From contig CAWHVV010000011.1 of NCBI GenBank assembly GCA_963832945.1, forward strand, positions 1 to 64,000: 64,000 bases of DNA, written 5' to 3'. The stretch is from JAFEDN01 sp963832945. Its GTDB lineage: Bacteria > Pseudomonadota > Gammaproteobacteria > Coxiellales > Coxiellaceae. Position 1 is the stretch's first letter; each line of letters starts with the position of its first letter. The notes beneath the pieces were generated by a model. The model had not been told where the DNA came from and ran no database searches. It saw nothing but the letters and a program-made list of their open reading frames with translations. A program made the position numbers and the translations under genes. Below, piece after piece: positions 37,201 to 45,183 of this stretch.

Positions 37201-38176
37201 AATTAAAAAAACCATAGAAAATGCAGATCATAAAAGGATGGTAAAATCTTCACCCTTAATATCGAAAATCCATCCGGTACTAACCTCATCGAAATTGGAG
37301 ATCAAGTCGATCAACGGGGACGCCCTGCGTCAATTATTAATTTTAGTGACAAGGGGCGAACAGGAGGAAGCCGAAGAAATGATAAAAAAAAATAATAGCT
37401 TATTATTGCATGCGGGTACGGTAACGGATTTGTCGGAACGGGAATTTAAGGAAATCACGCCGTTTCAATATGCATTATGGGCAATGGACTGGCACATGTG
37501 GACAATGATTCAAAAATATTTGCCGCCAGTAGCGCAAGCGGAACAGTTGCATGCATTAGAAACAAAAGAGACAGGGCAATACGGCAAACATTTTAGTCTC
37601 GAAGATCTTATGGATGCGCTACAGACGCAGGTAGATAATGACTGTAAATGGGAGGATTATCATCTTAAGGAAAGCACGCATTGGTGTAAAAAAGTAGGTG
37701 GAGAACAAAAGCGGTTACCAGCTCATGTAGTCAATGAATATTGCCGAAGTGACCGCGGGTTTGAACCATGTCCTTTGGAATGGCAATCGAAATTACCCCG
37801 GTCCCGGGAAGTCACAATGTCAGAGAGGCGGAACGGCTCTTACCAACGCTTCCTGGGTAAGGGATCGTGGTTTGAATCATCCCGGGATGGTGAAGTTCTT
37901 GGTTCAGATTTTGCTTTTTACAACTGTGGAGGCGCACGGGCGGGCGTAACAGGTGGAAAAAGCAGTTGGTCAGATCTCAAAGCCCTCCGGTCTTTATGGA
38001 GAACCCGCGTGCGGCAGCTGGAATCCCTGAAATCTGATTTATCAGTCATGGTCGATCAAATTCAGCGACAATCTTTTGGGTTATCATCCAGTAGTCAGAC
38101 GTTGATGCCTGTACCAAAAAGGGCAACCAGCACAAATAGAATTGAAATGACAGAATCAATTGATTGTAATCTATGA
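34292..38176 (+). CDS. Serine/threonine (TKL-like) kinase with three tandem ankyrin-type modules
   Basis: A 1294-aa protein. ATG 34292 (MSRQFSFSS) is chosen because AAAGGAG precedes it; the frame opens earlier only at a TTG. After a poly-serine stretch comes a kinase domain (about 52-320): glycine loop LGRGMYGEVFSG, VAIK lysine near 82, catalytic HCDLKSQN (Asp near 178), DFG near 196 and MAPE near 226-229, so it looks active. Three modules starting near residues 402, 602 and 784 share LQ-Q-LI-ACK-GDEK, GAAVWGMCPDVV and KFNP-EW. A fourth ankyrin-like part (TPFQYALWAMDWHMWTMI) and an unrecognised C-terminal domain follow. The domain mix is that of translocated effectors in Legionellales. No frame break. 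Confidence 0.85.
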   Translation: MSRQFSFSSLSSSSSSSSSSMGPLYDSGVAQSMVRLSTENKYEGGSARKIPSNELIIGKSLGRGMYGEVFSGTYRENKVAIKTFDLYGKLSEEQKIAVRKEADLMTKLPPKSKYLIGFHGISLDSRYCLVMEYAEGGTLRARLDNTREAVTVAEQMRWAMQVSYGLSELHSLQIVHCDLKSQNILLDSGGCAKVADFGLSKVKAGLASQSNKSGGIGFAAGSLPWMAPELFQRKLNGAATDMYSLGMVLWEILTCKIPFVGMQACAIVGTVMGGGREELPDKCHPVFRSMIMACWDEKPESRPRAEQVGEQFEAALNNLKSLPMTLPPTGSRSPKPLIPGLDEKWVKGLPAELERLKIDEKKLGHGNREEKKEIKRPPLFLSSGNPPLMQGPKRPTSLKQIQLQDQLIAACKQGDEKEVTRLLKGGAKSDMTNIHGEQPLGAAVWGMCPDVVNALLKQTDGVASMTWDQCQRHNRKRYHNQIFIVSKFNPRYYYEWNQLLGQMDLNLFIRVYHLEKVAKQRHDLTTWEKLREYVQKECDWRSGIGGNVWSQPPLQVVETESGYVVFRTQIQKKIETAFPSKQILTEDTPVSLKPLFEGEQLQLQNQLIEACKRGDEKTVIELLGQGAKPDMANASGEQPLGAAAWSMCPDVVEALVKKAGSIRLMNWKECRAHNLKNYKGEEFIVSKFNPQTFSEWYALLNAIEANLFLREVNLKYGWTNDWSFLKKAIENNMWRGSGSNPQSDAYYKRILHAIERDYDIYRKRIIEEIEMPTPQPSNHSQLMKLQDQLVAACKRGDEKTVVSLLKKGAIPHMADTKDEPPLSAAVWGMCPGIVDVLIKKMGDLTPMTWEECVEYNLKKYHDVFMILKFNPDKFDEWSEFLKKIDSNPFLQLCHLKLVNERWRERYNESWVQKFFDWDNLKKTVENLSNRCKTPWHTMSTNNMPPKEVWEAHLGCPDRDTEQSFFNYGAQIKKTIENADHKRMVKSSPLISKIHPVLTSSKLEIKSINGDALRQLLILVTRGEQEEAEEMIKKNNSLLLHAGTVTDLSEREFKEITPFQYALWAMDWHMWTMIQKYLPPVAQAEQLHALETKETGQYGKHFSLEDLMDALQTQVDNDCKWEDYHLKESTHWCKKVGGEQKRLPAHVVNEYCRSDRGFEPCPLEWQSKLPRSREVTMSERRNGSYQRFLGKGSWFESSRDGEVLGSDFAFYNCGGARAGVTGGKSSWSDLKALRSLWRTRVRQLESLKSDLSVMVDQIQRQSFGLSSSSQTLMPVPKRATSTNRIEMTESIDCNL

Positions 38177-38235
38177 ACATGATAAAGCGGTTTCTGCGTG
38201 GGATTGTTCTATATACCTGCATCCAGAATTACATA

Positions 38236-38446
38236 AACTCATTTCGCGTTATTTGGGATTATTAGAAAGAACTCTGGCAAACTTGCGTGTCGGTGGTAAA
38301 GGCCCGCGTTTCATAAAATATTGGCATATTTTTTATTTCCAGGAAGATTGAAACCTCTGGTTGAATGCCGGTAGGCGACTGACGACGACTGCGCAGGGGC
38401 TTCAATCTTCTTCGGCCTTTCTACCCGAAAAAGGCGGTTATAGTTA
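38236..38446 (+). pseudogene. AlpA-like helix-turn-helix gene, copy 2, degenerate
   Basis: A damaged relative of the gene at 29059-29338: YLGLLERTLANLRVGGKGPR, IKYWHIFYFQED, then an in-frame TGA where copy 1 has leucine, then NLWLNAGRRLTTTAQGLQSS and EKGGYS with a stop at 38444-38446. The two copies share long identical peptides (KGPRFIK, LWLNAG, RLTTTAQG). No start is recognisable. Its place upstream of the DNA-binding protein and integrase suggests that this was the original copy of the ICE end. Confidence 0.75.
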
Positions 38447-38460
38447 AAATAAAAAGTTTC

Positions 38461-38516
38461 TTGACTGGGTAGAATGTTCAGGATTACAATATAAAATGTA
38501 ATTTAAAATATTACAT
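38461..38516 (+). promoter_or_regulatory. Promoter with an inverted-repeat operator before the integrase operon
   Basis: TTGACT (38461-38466), an 18-bp spacer and TACAAT (38485-38490) form a good sigma-70 promoter. Directly downstream, ATGTAAT (38496-38502) and ATTACAT (38510-38516) make a perfect 7-bp inverted repeat with a 7-bp spacer, overlapping the expected start of transcription. This is the usual layout of a self-repressing DNA-binding protein, and the next gene encodes one. Confidence 0.6.
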
Positions 38517-38539
38517 ATTTATCACGCAGGAAAACAAAA

Positions 38540-39208
38540 ATGACGGAATCTCTATCTCAGCCAATTAAAGACAAAAAAGGTCGAAAAAAGCGCACAACTC
38601 GCGGAACTGTGAATCGGTCTGAAATTATACACACCCGTCTCAGCCCTCGATTGCGCTTTATGGCGGAATTGCTGGCCCGGCACCAGCGTCGAACACTTTC
38701 CAGCCTAATTGAGCAGTTGGTTGAAGCAGCCGGCCAATCTTATTCATTGCCTTTGGTTTTATCTGCGGAGGCGCAGAGTAATCATTATTTATTCTCCGGA
38801 TATCCCCTGGAAAATGTCAGCCTGGCGGAAGCGGGAAATCGGTTATGGTCAGAGGATGAAGTAGAGCGCTTCGCGGCACTGGCATTGTTTACTCCTCACC
38901 TGCTCACACCCCAGGAAACTCAGGTGTGGAGGCTGATTAAGGACACCCCTTATTTTTGGAATTATTTTAAAATCAATCTGGAAAGTAAAACAGGTGAAAT
39001 AATTGACAAACGATGGTGGCCATTAATTGATCATCAAGGATTAATCACTGAACGTGTGCGTGAACATTGGCCGTTATTACGCGGCATACTGGAAGAGCGG
39101 CAGTCGGAAGAGGTCTTTAAAAATCTAAAACTGGGAGAGGGCCGATTAGTTGATCAGCCGGATTATTATCCTTATTCAATCAAAGCAATGGAGATCAAGG
39201 AGCTATGA
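38540..39208 (+). CDS. ICE-end DNA-binding protein (ribbon-helix-helix-like)
   Basis: A 222-aa protein, start ATG 38540 with an AGGA site. The N-terminus is strongly basic (DKKGRKKRTTRGTVNRSE), followed by a ribbon-helix-helix-like segment (IIHTRLSPRLRFMAELLARH and RTLSSLIEQLVEAAGQ). The rest (LENVSLAEAGNRLWSEDEVE, LFTPHLLTPQETQVWRLIKD) is unrecognised. It overlaps the integrase gene by 4 bp, so the two are translationally coupled. It likely regulates integrase expression or assists excision, possibly through the inverted repeat in front of it. Confidence 0.65.
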   Translation: MTESLSQPIKDKKGRKKRTTRGTVNRSEIIHTRLSPRLRFMAELLARHQRRTLSSLIEQLVEAAGQSYSLPLVLSAEAQSNHYLFSGYPLENVSLAEAGNRLWSEDEVERFAALALFTPHLLTPQETQVWRLIKDTPYFWNYFKINLESKTGEIIDKRWWPLIDHQGLITERVREHWPLLRGILEERQSEEVFKNLKLGEGRLVDQPDYYPYSIKAMEIKEL

Positions 39209-40028
39209 CAGTAAAATTTAATAAATTGACTCGCGCTAACCAGCGGGCGTTATCTTCGGGTGGAAAATTATCCGAACACGGTATTGACTTTGAAAAATTA
39301 CCTAACGGCGATGGACGTTACACGATTAGTGTGATGGTTGATGGTCGCCGTATCCATCGAGTGGTAGGTAAAGAATCCGAGGGTGTGACGCGCATACAGG
39401 CAGAGGAACTGATTGCCAAGCTGCGTACCGATTCACGACATGGGCGATTGAATTTACCTAAAGGCCGCAAAACTATTCTCGGCTTTAAAGAAGCCGGTGA
39501 GGTATATATTAAGAAGCAGATAAACGAAGGTGCAAAAAATTTAATCAAAAAACAAAATCTATTAAGACAACATTTAATCCCTTACTTTAAGGAAACTCCA
39601 TTGAATCAAATTGCTTCTAGTACTATAGAAGAATATAAAAATTTTCGAAGCGAAAATAATGCTAAACCCGCTACTATCAATCGAGAGTTAGCTATTTTAT
39701 CCCATCTATTTTCTAAAGCTACCGAATGGAAATGGATAGAAAATAAACCAGCAATCATTAAGCGTTATAAAGAAGAGCAAACTAAAATTACTTATTTAAC
39801 TGTGGAGCAAATAGAACGTTTAATAGAAGCTACTAAACAAGATCAGCATTGGCAAGTCTATTTATTTACCTTGATTGGTTTAGAAACGGCAATGAGGCGT
39901 ATGGAAATTTTATCTATCGAGCTAAAAGATATTGATCTGGAACGACGAATTATCTATATCCAACAAGCCAAAGCCGGTGCGCGTCAACAACCGATTACTA
40001 CAAATTTAGCGGATATTTTATTAATGTA

Positions 40029-40997
40029 ACCTCAGTTATGGGTTTTCGCGATTAATTTAATGGCAGATAATTTCAGTGGCTCAATCGCGTAAGCCGCTAA
40101 AGCAGAAACCAAATGAGTCATGGCATTAATGATGGAACGATGCCGTGTATGCCAGACGTGATAATGATGTTTTAAATGGTCAATAATGGTCTCAATTAAA
40201 TTACGTTGATTCAATAGCTGCTTTTCATAATCATTTAAATCCAGCTTGTTTTTCATATTTTTTCGATGGCGGGTAATTAATTTGAGTCCTCTGCTAAACA
40301 ACTCATCAAATAATTTTTTACCAATATAACCCTTATCACCAAATGCCAAACCCTGTAATGTTTTGAGTATGGATTGAGCTTCTTTGCCGTCGTTTCGATT
40401 CCCTCGGGTGACTTTAAAGGCGATTAACTCCCCTTTATCATTCGTCACAAGATGTAATTTCAAGCCGAAAAACCAGCCCACCGAACTTTTTCCATACTCG
40501 GCAATGGTGTTAAATGTTTTATGACGCCGGGAGCGTTTCAAATGGGAAACCGGCAAGCCACTGGAATCAATATAATAAATACCCGTTCGCTTACCGCTTC
40601 TCAACTGCGTGAACAAAGTCATGGGAAAAATCGCCCGTTTCATCAACGTAATAAAACGAGGATAAGCGGGTAAGTGGGGAAAATAAGCTTGCCAATACAC
40701 TTGCAGAAAGCCCTCATAAAATGTTTTAAAATCTCGAAATCTCACCATCTGAAACATCACCAAAATGGTCATTATTTCACTGATGGACAGTGAACAGGCT
40801 GGCCCGCGAGGTCGTTTAACGGAGCCAGGTAACAGCCGATGCTGAACATAGTTGTCTAATTCCTTGCAAAAGTCATCGATTTCGCAAAAAATAGTCGTGA
40901 GCTGATGAGCCATATCCATACTGATTCTCCTAATTGATCATAGAAAATCAATATGTTATGCCTGTCAGCTCATTTATTCAAAACTCATAACTCAGGT
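40029..40997 (-). mobile_element. IS982-family insertion sequence in the integrase gene
   Basis: The element is 969 bp and has imperfect terminal inverted repeats: ACCTCAGTTATGGGTTTT at the left and ACCTGAGTTATGAGTTTT read inward from the right. The 7 bases TAATGTA flank both sides (40022-40028 and 40998-41004). The single transposase gene fills nearly the whole element and its stop codon lies inside the left repeat. Confidence 0.93.
40032..40919 (-). CDS. IS982 transposase
   Basis: A 295-aa transposase. Family landmarks are GIYYIDSSGLPVSHLKRSRR (with an acidic residue), GKSSVGWFFGLKLHLVTND, LIAFKVTRGNRNDGKEAQS and LAFGDKGYIGKKLFDELF, with a C-terminal NLIETIIDHLKHHYHVWHTR holding the glutamate. 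The frame is intact and the length is normal, so the copy is probably recent and may be active. Confidence 0.93.
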   Translation of the reverse strand: MDMAHQLTTIFCEIDDFCKELDNYVQHRLLPGSVKRPRGPACSLSISEIMTILVMFQMVRFRDFKTFYEGFLQVYWQAYFPHLPAYPRFITLMKRAIFPMTLFTQLRSGKRTGIYYIDSSGLPVSHLKRSRRHKTFNTIAEYGKSSVGWFFGLKLHLVTNDKGELIAFKVTRGNRNDGKEAQSILKTLQGLAFGDKGYIGKKLFDELFSRGLKLITRHRKNMKNKLDLNDYEKQLLNQRNLIETIIDHLKHHYHVWHTRHRSIINAMTHLVSALAAYAIEPLKLSAIKLIAKTHN

Positions 40998-41349
40998 TAA
41001 TGTACATAAAAAGGGTAGAACCAGATCAACGCTGGTTATTTCCATCTAAACGATCTGCCAGTGGTCATACCATGAATATTGAGAAATCTTTTCGTAGAGT
41101 AGTAAGAGCTGCCGGTTTGAATCCTGAAGAGATATTGAGGCATACTTTACGCCATACGGCTATTACTCATCTGGTGCAAGCCGGGGTTGATTTGCCTACT
41201 GTAAAAAGAATCTCCGGCCATAAAACTTTACAAATGGTTGAGCGTTACAGTCATCAAAATGGATCTCATATTCAAGCTGCAATGGATAAGCTTGAAAAGC
41301 GTTATCATCATAAGTAAATAATTAAATTAATTATATTTTAATTCACTAG

Positions 41350-42716
41350 TGTCCGGTTTATTTAACTTTGCACCCATTAAAACCTAGTGTTATCAAAGCC
41401 TTCAGAGAATTTAAGCCTGTCCACGATTTGAATTTCGATTAGTAAAAATCTCCGTTTAAAGTCAATTTAAATACATTTTCTGATTCTTTTATGGCCTACA
41501 TTTGCGATGATTCAAATATCATATTATTTGGGAATCATCATGAATTTAGGTAAAACTCTTTTTGCGCAAATCATGGAATATATTCCATGGAAAACTTTTG
41601 GACGAATCATTGATCGCTATCAAGGAGATGCCGGCGTACGCACCCTAAACTGTGCCGACGTCTTTCGTTTAATGGCATTTTCACAATTGACTTGGCGTGA
41701 GTCCCTTCGCGATATTGAGGCTTGCTTAACGGCACATCATAAAAAACTTTTTCATATGGGTATAAGAAATATTCCAGCACGCTCTACATTGGCTGATGCT
41801 CTGAATAAACGTGATTGGCGAATTTATCATGAATTGGCGATGCGTTTAATTTCTCGTGCCAGAAAATTATATGAAAAAGACAAAATGAATATTGAACTTG
41901 ATGCAACAATATATGCACTGGATTCTACAACAATTGATTTGTGTTTGAATTTGTTTGACTGGGCGCCATTTCGTACAACAAAAGCTGCGATAAAAATGCA
42001 TACGCTGTTGGACTTGCGTGGTGCAATTCCAGCCTTTATTCACATTAGTGATGGTAAAATGCATGACGTTAAAATACTTGATGTTCTTCCTTTTGAGGCA
42101 AACGCATTTTATGTTATGGATCGTGGGTATGTTGATTTTGCAAGGCTCTATAAAATTCATCAGGCTGGCGCTTTCTTTGTTACGCGATCTAAAAAAAATA
42201 TGAATGCGAGACGAATATACTCAACAAAAACCGATCGTTCCACTGGCATCATTTGTGATCAAGTTATTGCAATAAATGGTGTATATGCTTCTAAGGATTA
42301 TCCAGAATATTTACGCAAGGTACGATTTAAAGATCCAGAAACAGAAAAAAATTTAGTGTTTCTTACCAATAATACAACGTTGCCTCCACTGGTAATTGCT
42401 GCGCTATACAAAAATCGTTGGCAAGTCGAATTATTTTTCAAATGGATTAAGCAGCATTTGCGAATCAAACGGTTTCTTGGAACAAGTGAGAACGCCGTAA
42501 AGACTCAAATATGGTCTGCAGTGGCAACTTATGTGCTTATTGCCATCGTTAAGAAAGAACTTCAGCTTAAAACGTCACTCTACACAATATTACAAATTTT
42601 ATCAGTCTCAATTTTTGAAAAAACAGGGATTTTATGCGCTTTACAAGCAGATGATAACAGTACACTACCGGAGGACACTTATAACCAATTGAGTTTATTC
42701 GATTTTTAACCGGACA
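41350..42716 (+). mobile_element. IS4-type insertion sequence between integrase and OLD nuclease gene
   Basis: Ends TGTCCGGTT (41350) and its reverse complement ending at 42716, flanked on both sides by CTAG (41346-41349 and 42717-42720), give an element of 1367 bp with a 4-bp target duplication. The repeat can also be extended into the flanking CACTAG, so the exact boundary is uncertain by a few bases. It carries one transposase gene. Confidence 0.8.
41507..42709 (+). CDS. IS4-family transposase
   Basis: A 400-aa frame; the ATG at 41540 (MNLGKTLFAQIMEYIPW) is the likelier start because it matches the family N-terminus. The DDE core is visible as IYALDSTTIDLCLNLFDW, MHDVKILDVLPFEANAFYVM with DRGYVDFARLYKI, and the YREK-like WQVELFFKWIKQHLRIKRF. 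The N-terminal DUF4372-like part (CADVFRLMAFSQLTWRESLR) supports the IS4/IS1595-like subgroup with long N-termini. The frame is intact. Confidence 0.9.
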   Translation: MIQISYYLGIIMNLGKTLFAQIMEYIPWKTFGRIIDRYQGDAGVRTLNCADVFRLMAFSQLTWRESLRDIEACLTAHHKKLFHMGIRNIPARSTLADALNKRDWRIYHELAMRLISRARKLYEKDKMNIELDATIYALDSTTIDLCLNLFDWAPFRTTKAAIKMHTLLDLRGAIPAFIHISDGKMHDVKILDVLPFEANAFYVMDRGYVDFARLYKIHQAGAFFVTRSKKNMNARRIYSTKTDRSTGIICDQVIAINGVYASKDYPEYLRKVRFKDPETEKNLVFLTNNTTLPPLVIAALYKNRWQVELFFKWIKQHLRIKRFLGTSENAVKTQIWSAVATYVLIAIVKKELQLKTSLYTILQILSVSIFEKTGILCALQADDNSTLPEDTYNQLSLFDF

Positions 42717-42770
42717 CTAGTGATTTTAATTAATTTAAATATATTATTAATATTAGTATGGATTTTATTA

Positions 42771-44450
42771 TCATTGATTAGGAATTCCTTTATGCGCAGG
42801 ATTCATTAGCCAATTTTTTATTTCTGACATAAATAACCACACATCATCTTCAGTAGGCATTACGTATCTATTAGAATTTGGATCTTCACCCATTAGCTCA
42901 AAGATTTCAACGAGCCACTCAGGGCCATGCCGCTCTTTAACACCCAATTTTATCAGCCAAGATTCTAGCTCTCCTCTAGGAACGATAAAAATTCCATATT
43001 CTTTGATTGTATCTAATAAATTTTTTGCACCTTCTTTTTGTTGTGCGTCAGAAAGTATATCTATTCCTCCTTTACGCTTCATGTCTAGGCCTGTAGCTTC
43101 CATGACTTTTTTTACCATTGCTCTTTGCGTATTTAACCCGTCTTGTTGGATAGGAGGCACGTTTGCAGCAGATAATAGATTTGTCCAATTCATACCGCCA
43201 TCTTTGATTACATCTATATCTGCAATTGCTGCCACGGGAATACCGAGAGATCTTAAAGGTTGAATAATAGTTCGGAGAGTTTGTTTGTTCTGAGCATTAA
43301 TAAATAGGCAATTTGGAATACCCCATTCTCGTTTAAAGCGTAATAAGCGTTCATTTATTTCTTGATAAAAAGCTCGATCTGAATCGGCCTCAGTTACTAC
43401 GACAAACTCATAGAATAACCCACTTAAAACCCCAGTGGAGCGAAGCAAGGGATTTCTCATCATTGTCAATATCTTGTCACTAGGAAGCAATCTTGCAGTT
43501 GAAATTTTATTGCGATAAGTCAGACGAATAATATTTAATGGAGTACCAGAATGAACACATCCCATTACGAAGCTTGGACTATGGGTAGAAATAAAAACTC
43601 TTTTGTTAGCTGCTTGGGCTGCTTGTGAAATTTCCTTGCCAAGCGTAAATGCCAGCGATGGGTGCAGAAATGCTTCCGGCTCGTCAATAAGCAAAATACG
43701 AGGATCGCCAGCGATAATTTCTATTATCATACCCGTAAAAGCTTTTACGCCATCGCTTGCTATATCAATTAATTGAGCTTTTGCATAAAATTCAAGCGCT
43801 TCTTTATGCAATCCAAACTCTTGATATGCATCGGTGGGCGCTGATTCTGAGAATCGTATTCGCAATGTTCCCCCTTGGCTAGGATCAAGTATGAAATAAG
43901 AGTCAAACGCCTCGAAAATTATACGACGCACCTCTTTTCTTTTTTTATCATCTTTAAATAAAACTTGGAAACTATCTCTTGGGGTATGCTGCAAATCCCC
44001 CATTCCCTGTGGCACTACTAGCTGGATACGAGTATTGCCGTGCAGACATATAGTGTTGTGCTTAAGAAAAAATTCGCAAAATTCTCGAGGATTTTGAGTA
44101 GGATTTTTAAGACATCGAATTAATCGCTCCTTGTGAACTGATGCAATTCCATGACGACTCCCTATGATAATTTCCTCAATTTTTGGGGCCTGTTCGCTGC
44201 CTTGGAGTGAGCTAATATAGTCTATGGTCTGATTTATCTCTTCATCTGTAAGACCGGAAAACTCTAAATCATCCAAGATAACCGTCGCATTACTTTTATT
44301 CCCTGTTCGGCAATATTGCTCAATTTCCGAAAGAATTTTGCTTTTCCCGGAATTATTCGGACCAACAAAAATCGTTACAGGAGCAACAGTGATAGTTTCT
44401 GGCGGTTGGCTAAGTCCATGCCCAAATTTTATTCGAAGAGTAGAAATCAT
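42771..44450 (-). CDS. OLD-family ATP-dependent nuclease (AAA ATPase plus TOPRIM)
   Basis: A 559-aa protein. The ABC-type ATPase has Walker A GPNNSGKS (30-37), a signature-like DIASDGVKAFTG, Walker B RILLIDEPEAFLHP (about 250-263) and the switch histidine in ISTHSPSF. The C-terminal TOPRIM domain has FVVVTEADSDRAFYQEINER (about 345-365) with the acidic start, and VAAIADIDVIKDGG (about 404-417) with the DxD motif. Proteins of this type act in phage defence, either alone or with a helicase partner (Gabija GajA-like) or a reverse transcriptase. No partner is adjacent here. It sits between the ICE end and tRNA-Phe, a common place for cargo. Confidence 0.82.
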   Translation of the reverse strand: MISTLRIKFGHGLSQPPETITVAPVTIFVGPNNSGKSKILSEIEQYCRTGNKSNATVILDDLEFSGLTDEEINQTIDYISSLQGSEQAPKIEEIIIGSRHGIASVHKERLIRCLKNPTQNPREFCEFFLKHNTICLHGNTRIQLVVPQGMGDLQHTPRDSFQVLFKDDKKRKEVRRIIFEAFDSYFILDPSQGGTLRIRFSESAPTDAYQEFGLHKEALEFYAKAQLIDIASDGVKAFTGMIIEIIAGDPRILLIDEPEAFLHPSLAFTLGKEISQAAQAANKRVFISTHSPSFVMGCVHSGTPLNIIRLTYRNKISTARLLPSDKILTMMRNPLLRSTGVLSGLFYEFVVVTEADSDRAFYQEINERLLRFKREWGIPNCLFINAQNKQTLRTIIQPLRSLGIPVAAIADIDVIKDGGMNWTNLLSAANVPPIQQDGLNTQRAMVKKVMEATGLDMKRKGGIDILSDAQQKEGAKNLLDTIKEYGIFIVPRGELESWLIKLGVKERHGPEWLVEIFELMGEDPNSNRYVMPTEDDVWLFMSEIKNWLMNPAHKGIPNQ

Positions 44451-44645
44451 TTATTAACCTGAAATTTGATTTTACAGCTACCCATGTTGGCTAACATGTA
44501 CAATGATTCTCCTTAGCAATCATAGCACCAGCATAGCACTAAAAATTTTTGCACGATTACACAGGAACTACACAGAGTGTCAATACATTAAAAACATCGC
44601 CGATTTAACTTATTCGTAACTCAATGATTCTATTTGTAAAATTTT

Positions 44646-44719
<74 letters not shown>

Positions 44720-44901
44720 GCAACCGCGGGTTGCTCCTGTTTTGATCGCCCGGCGCGAGGTGAACTCGCTTGGGCGAATGAAGGGGGAGAGCTGCGCGCG
44801 CTCCCCCTTCGGAACCCCCATCGCATTGTCGCGCGCTGGGCGCGCGTGGTTGGGGTATTAAACCTATTCATAAGCTTATAGTCAAGGGAAATTAATCGAA
44901 A
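44720..44901. repeat. GC-rich spacer with palindromes between tRNA-Phe and yggX
   Basis: GAAGGGGGAG at 44780-44789 pairs perfectly with CTCCCCCTTC at 44801-44810 around a GC-rich loop, and CGCGCGCTGGGCGCGCG follows near 44832. There is no run of T, so it is more like a REP-type palindrome than a simple terminator for yggX. Its base composition is well above the surroundings. Confidence 0.5.
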
Positions 44902-45183
44902 TTAATCGGTGTCGGCTGGAGGGGTGTAACCGGGGGGAGGGGATGCGGGGGCTTCGCTAAAAAGGAATTTTTCCATTTCTTCAGTTAGAAATTTTCGTGA
45001 TTTGGCTTCCATTAAATTCAGGCGGTATTCATTGATAAGGCGCGTTTGATGTTCAATCCAGAGTTGCCAGGCTGCCTGGGAAATATGTTCATAAATCCGC
45101 TTGCCAAGTTCTCCAGGATAAGGAGCGGCCTTAAGACCTTCAGATTCCTGACGTAATTTCTGACAAAAAATAATACGTGTCAT
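44902..45183 (-). CDS. yggX: Fe(2+)-trafficking protein YggX
   Basis: A 93-aa protein with the YggX hallmarks: MTRIIFCQKLRQESEGLKAA with the single conserved cysteine, PYPGELGKRIYEHISQAAW, and WIEHQTRLINEYRLNLME. It is involved in iron handling and protection of iron-sulfur proteins from oxidation. Its start overlaps the mutY stop by 4 bp; mutY-yggX is a conserved pair in gammaproteobacteria, and MutY itself has an iron-sulfur cluster. The proline-rich end is slightly longer than in E. coli. Confidence 0.95.
   Translation of the reverse strand: MTRIIFCQKLRQESEGLKAAPYPGELGKRIYEHISQAAWQLWIEHQTRLINEYRLNLMEAKSRKFLTEEMEKFLFSEAPASPPPGYTPPADTD

Larger units (their letters stand above)
3782..41317. 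mobile_element. Degraded GI-type integrating conjugative element (visible part)
   Basis: The element is recognised from a nearly complete PFGI-1/ICEHin1056-type conjugation gene set on the minus strand, a LuxR-type regulator and replication genes, and an AlpA-like/DNA-binding/tyrosine-integrase end on the plus strand. The left end is outside or obscured by the transposon. The right end lies after the integrase stop at 41317, possibly as far as tRNA-Phe at 44.65 kb. The integrase is split by IS982 and many conserved genes carry frame breaks, so I consider it immobile. Confidence 0.8.
39205..41317 (+). pseudogene. int: ICE tyrosine integrase, interrupted by IS982
   Basis: Removing the IS982 and one copy of its target duplication joins 39205-40028 to 41005-41317 into an uninterrupted frame of 379 codons (LADILLMYIKRVEPDQRWLF across the junction). 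The N-terminal part has an SAM-like core-binding domain (KKQNLLRQHLIPYFKETPLN). The catalytic residues are Arg in GLETAMRRMEILSIE on the left piece, and HTLRHTAITH, ISGHKTLQMV and the Tyr of ERYSHQ on the right piece. The split therefore separates the catalytic residues and inactivates the protein. The gene points toward tRNA-Phe. Confidence 0.9.
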
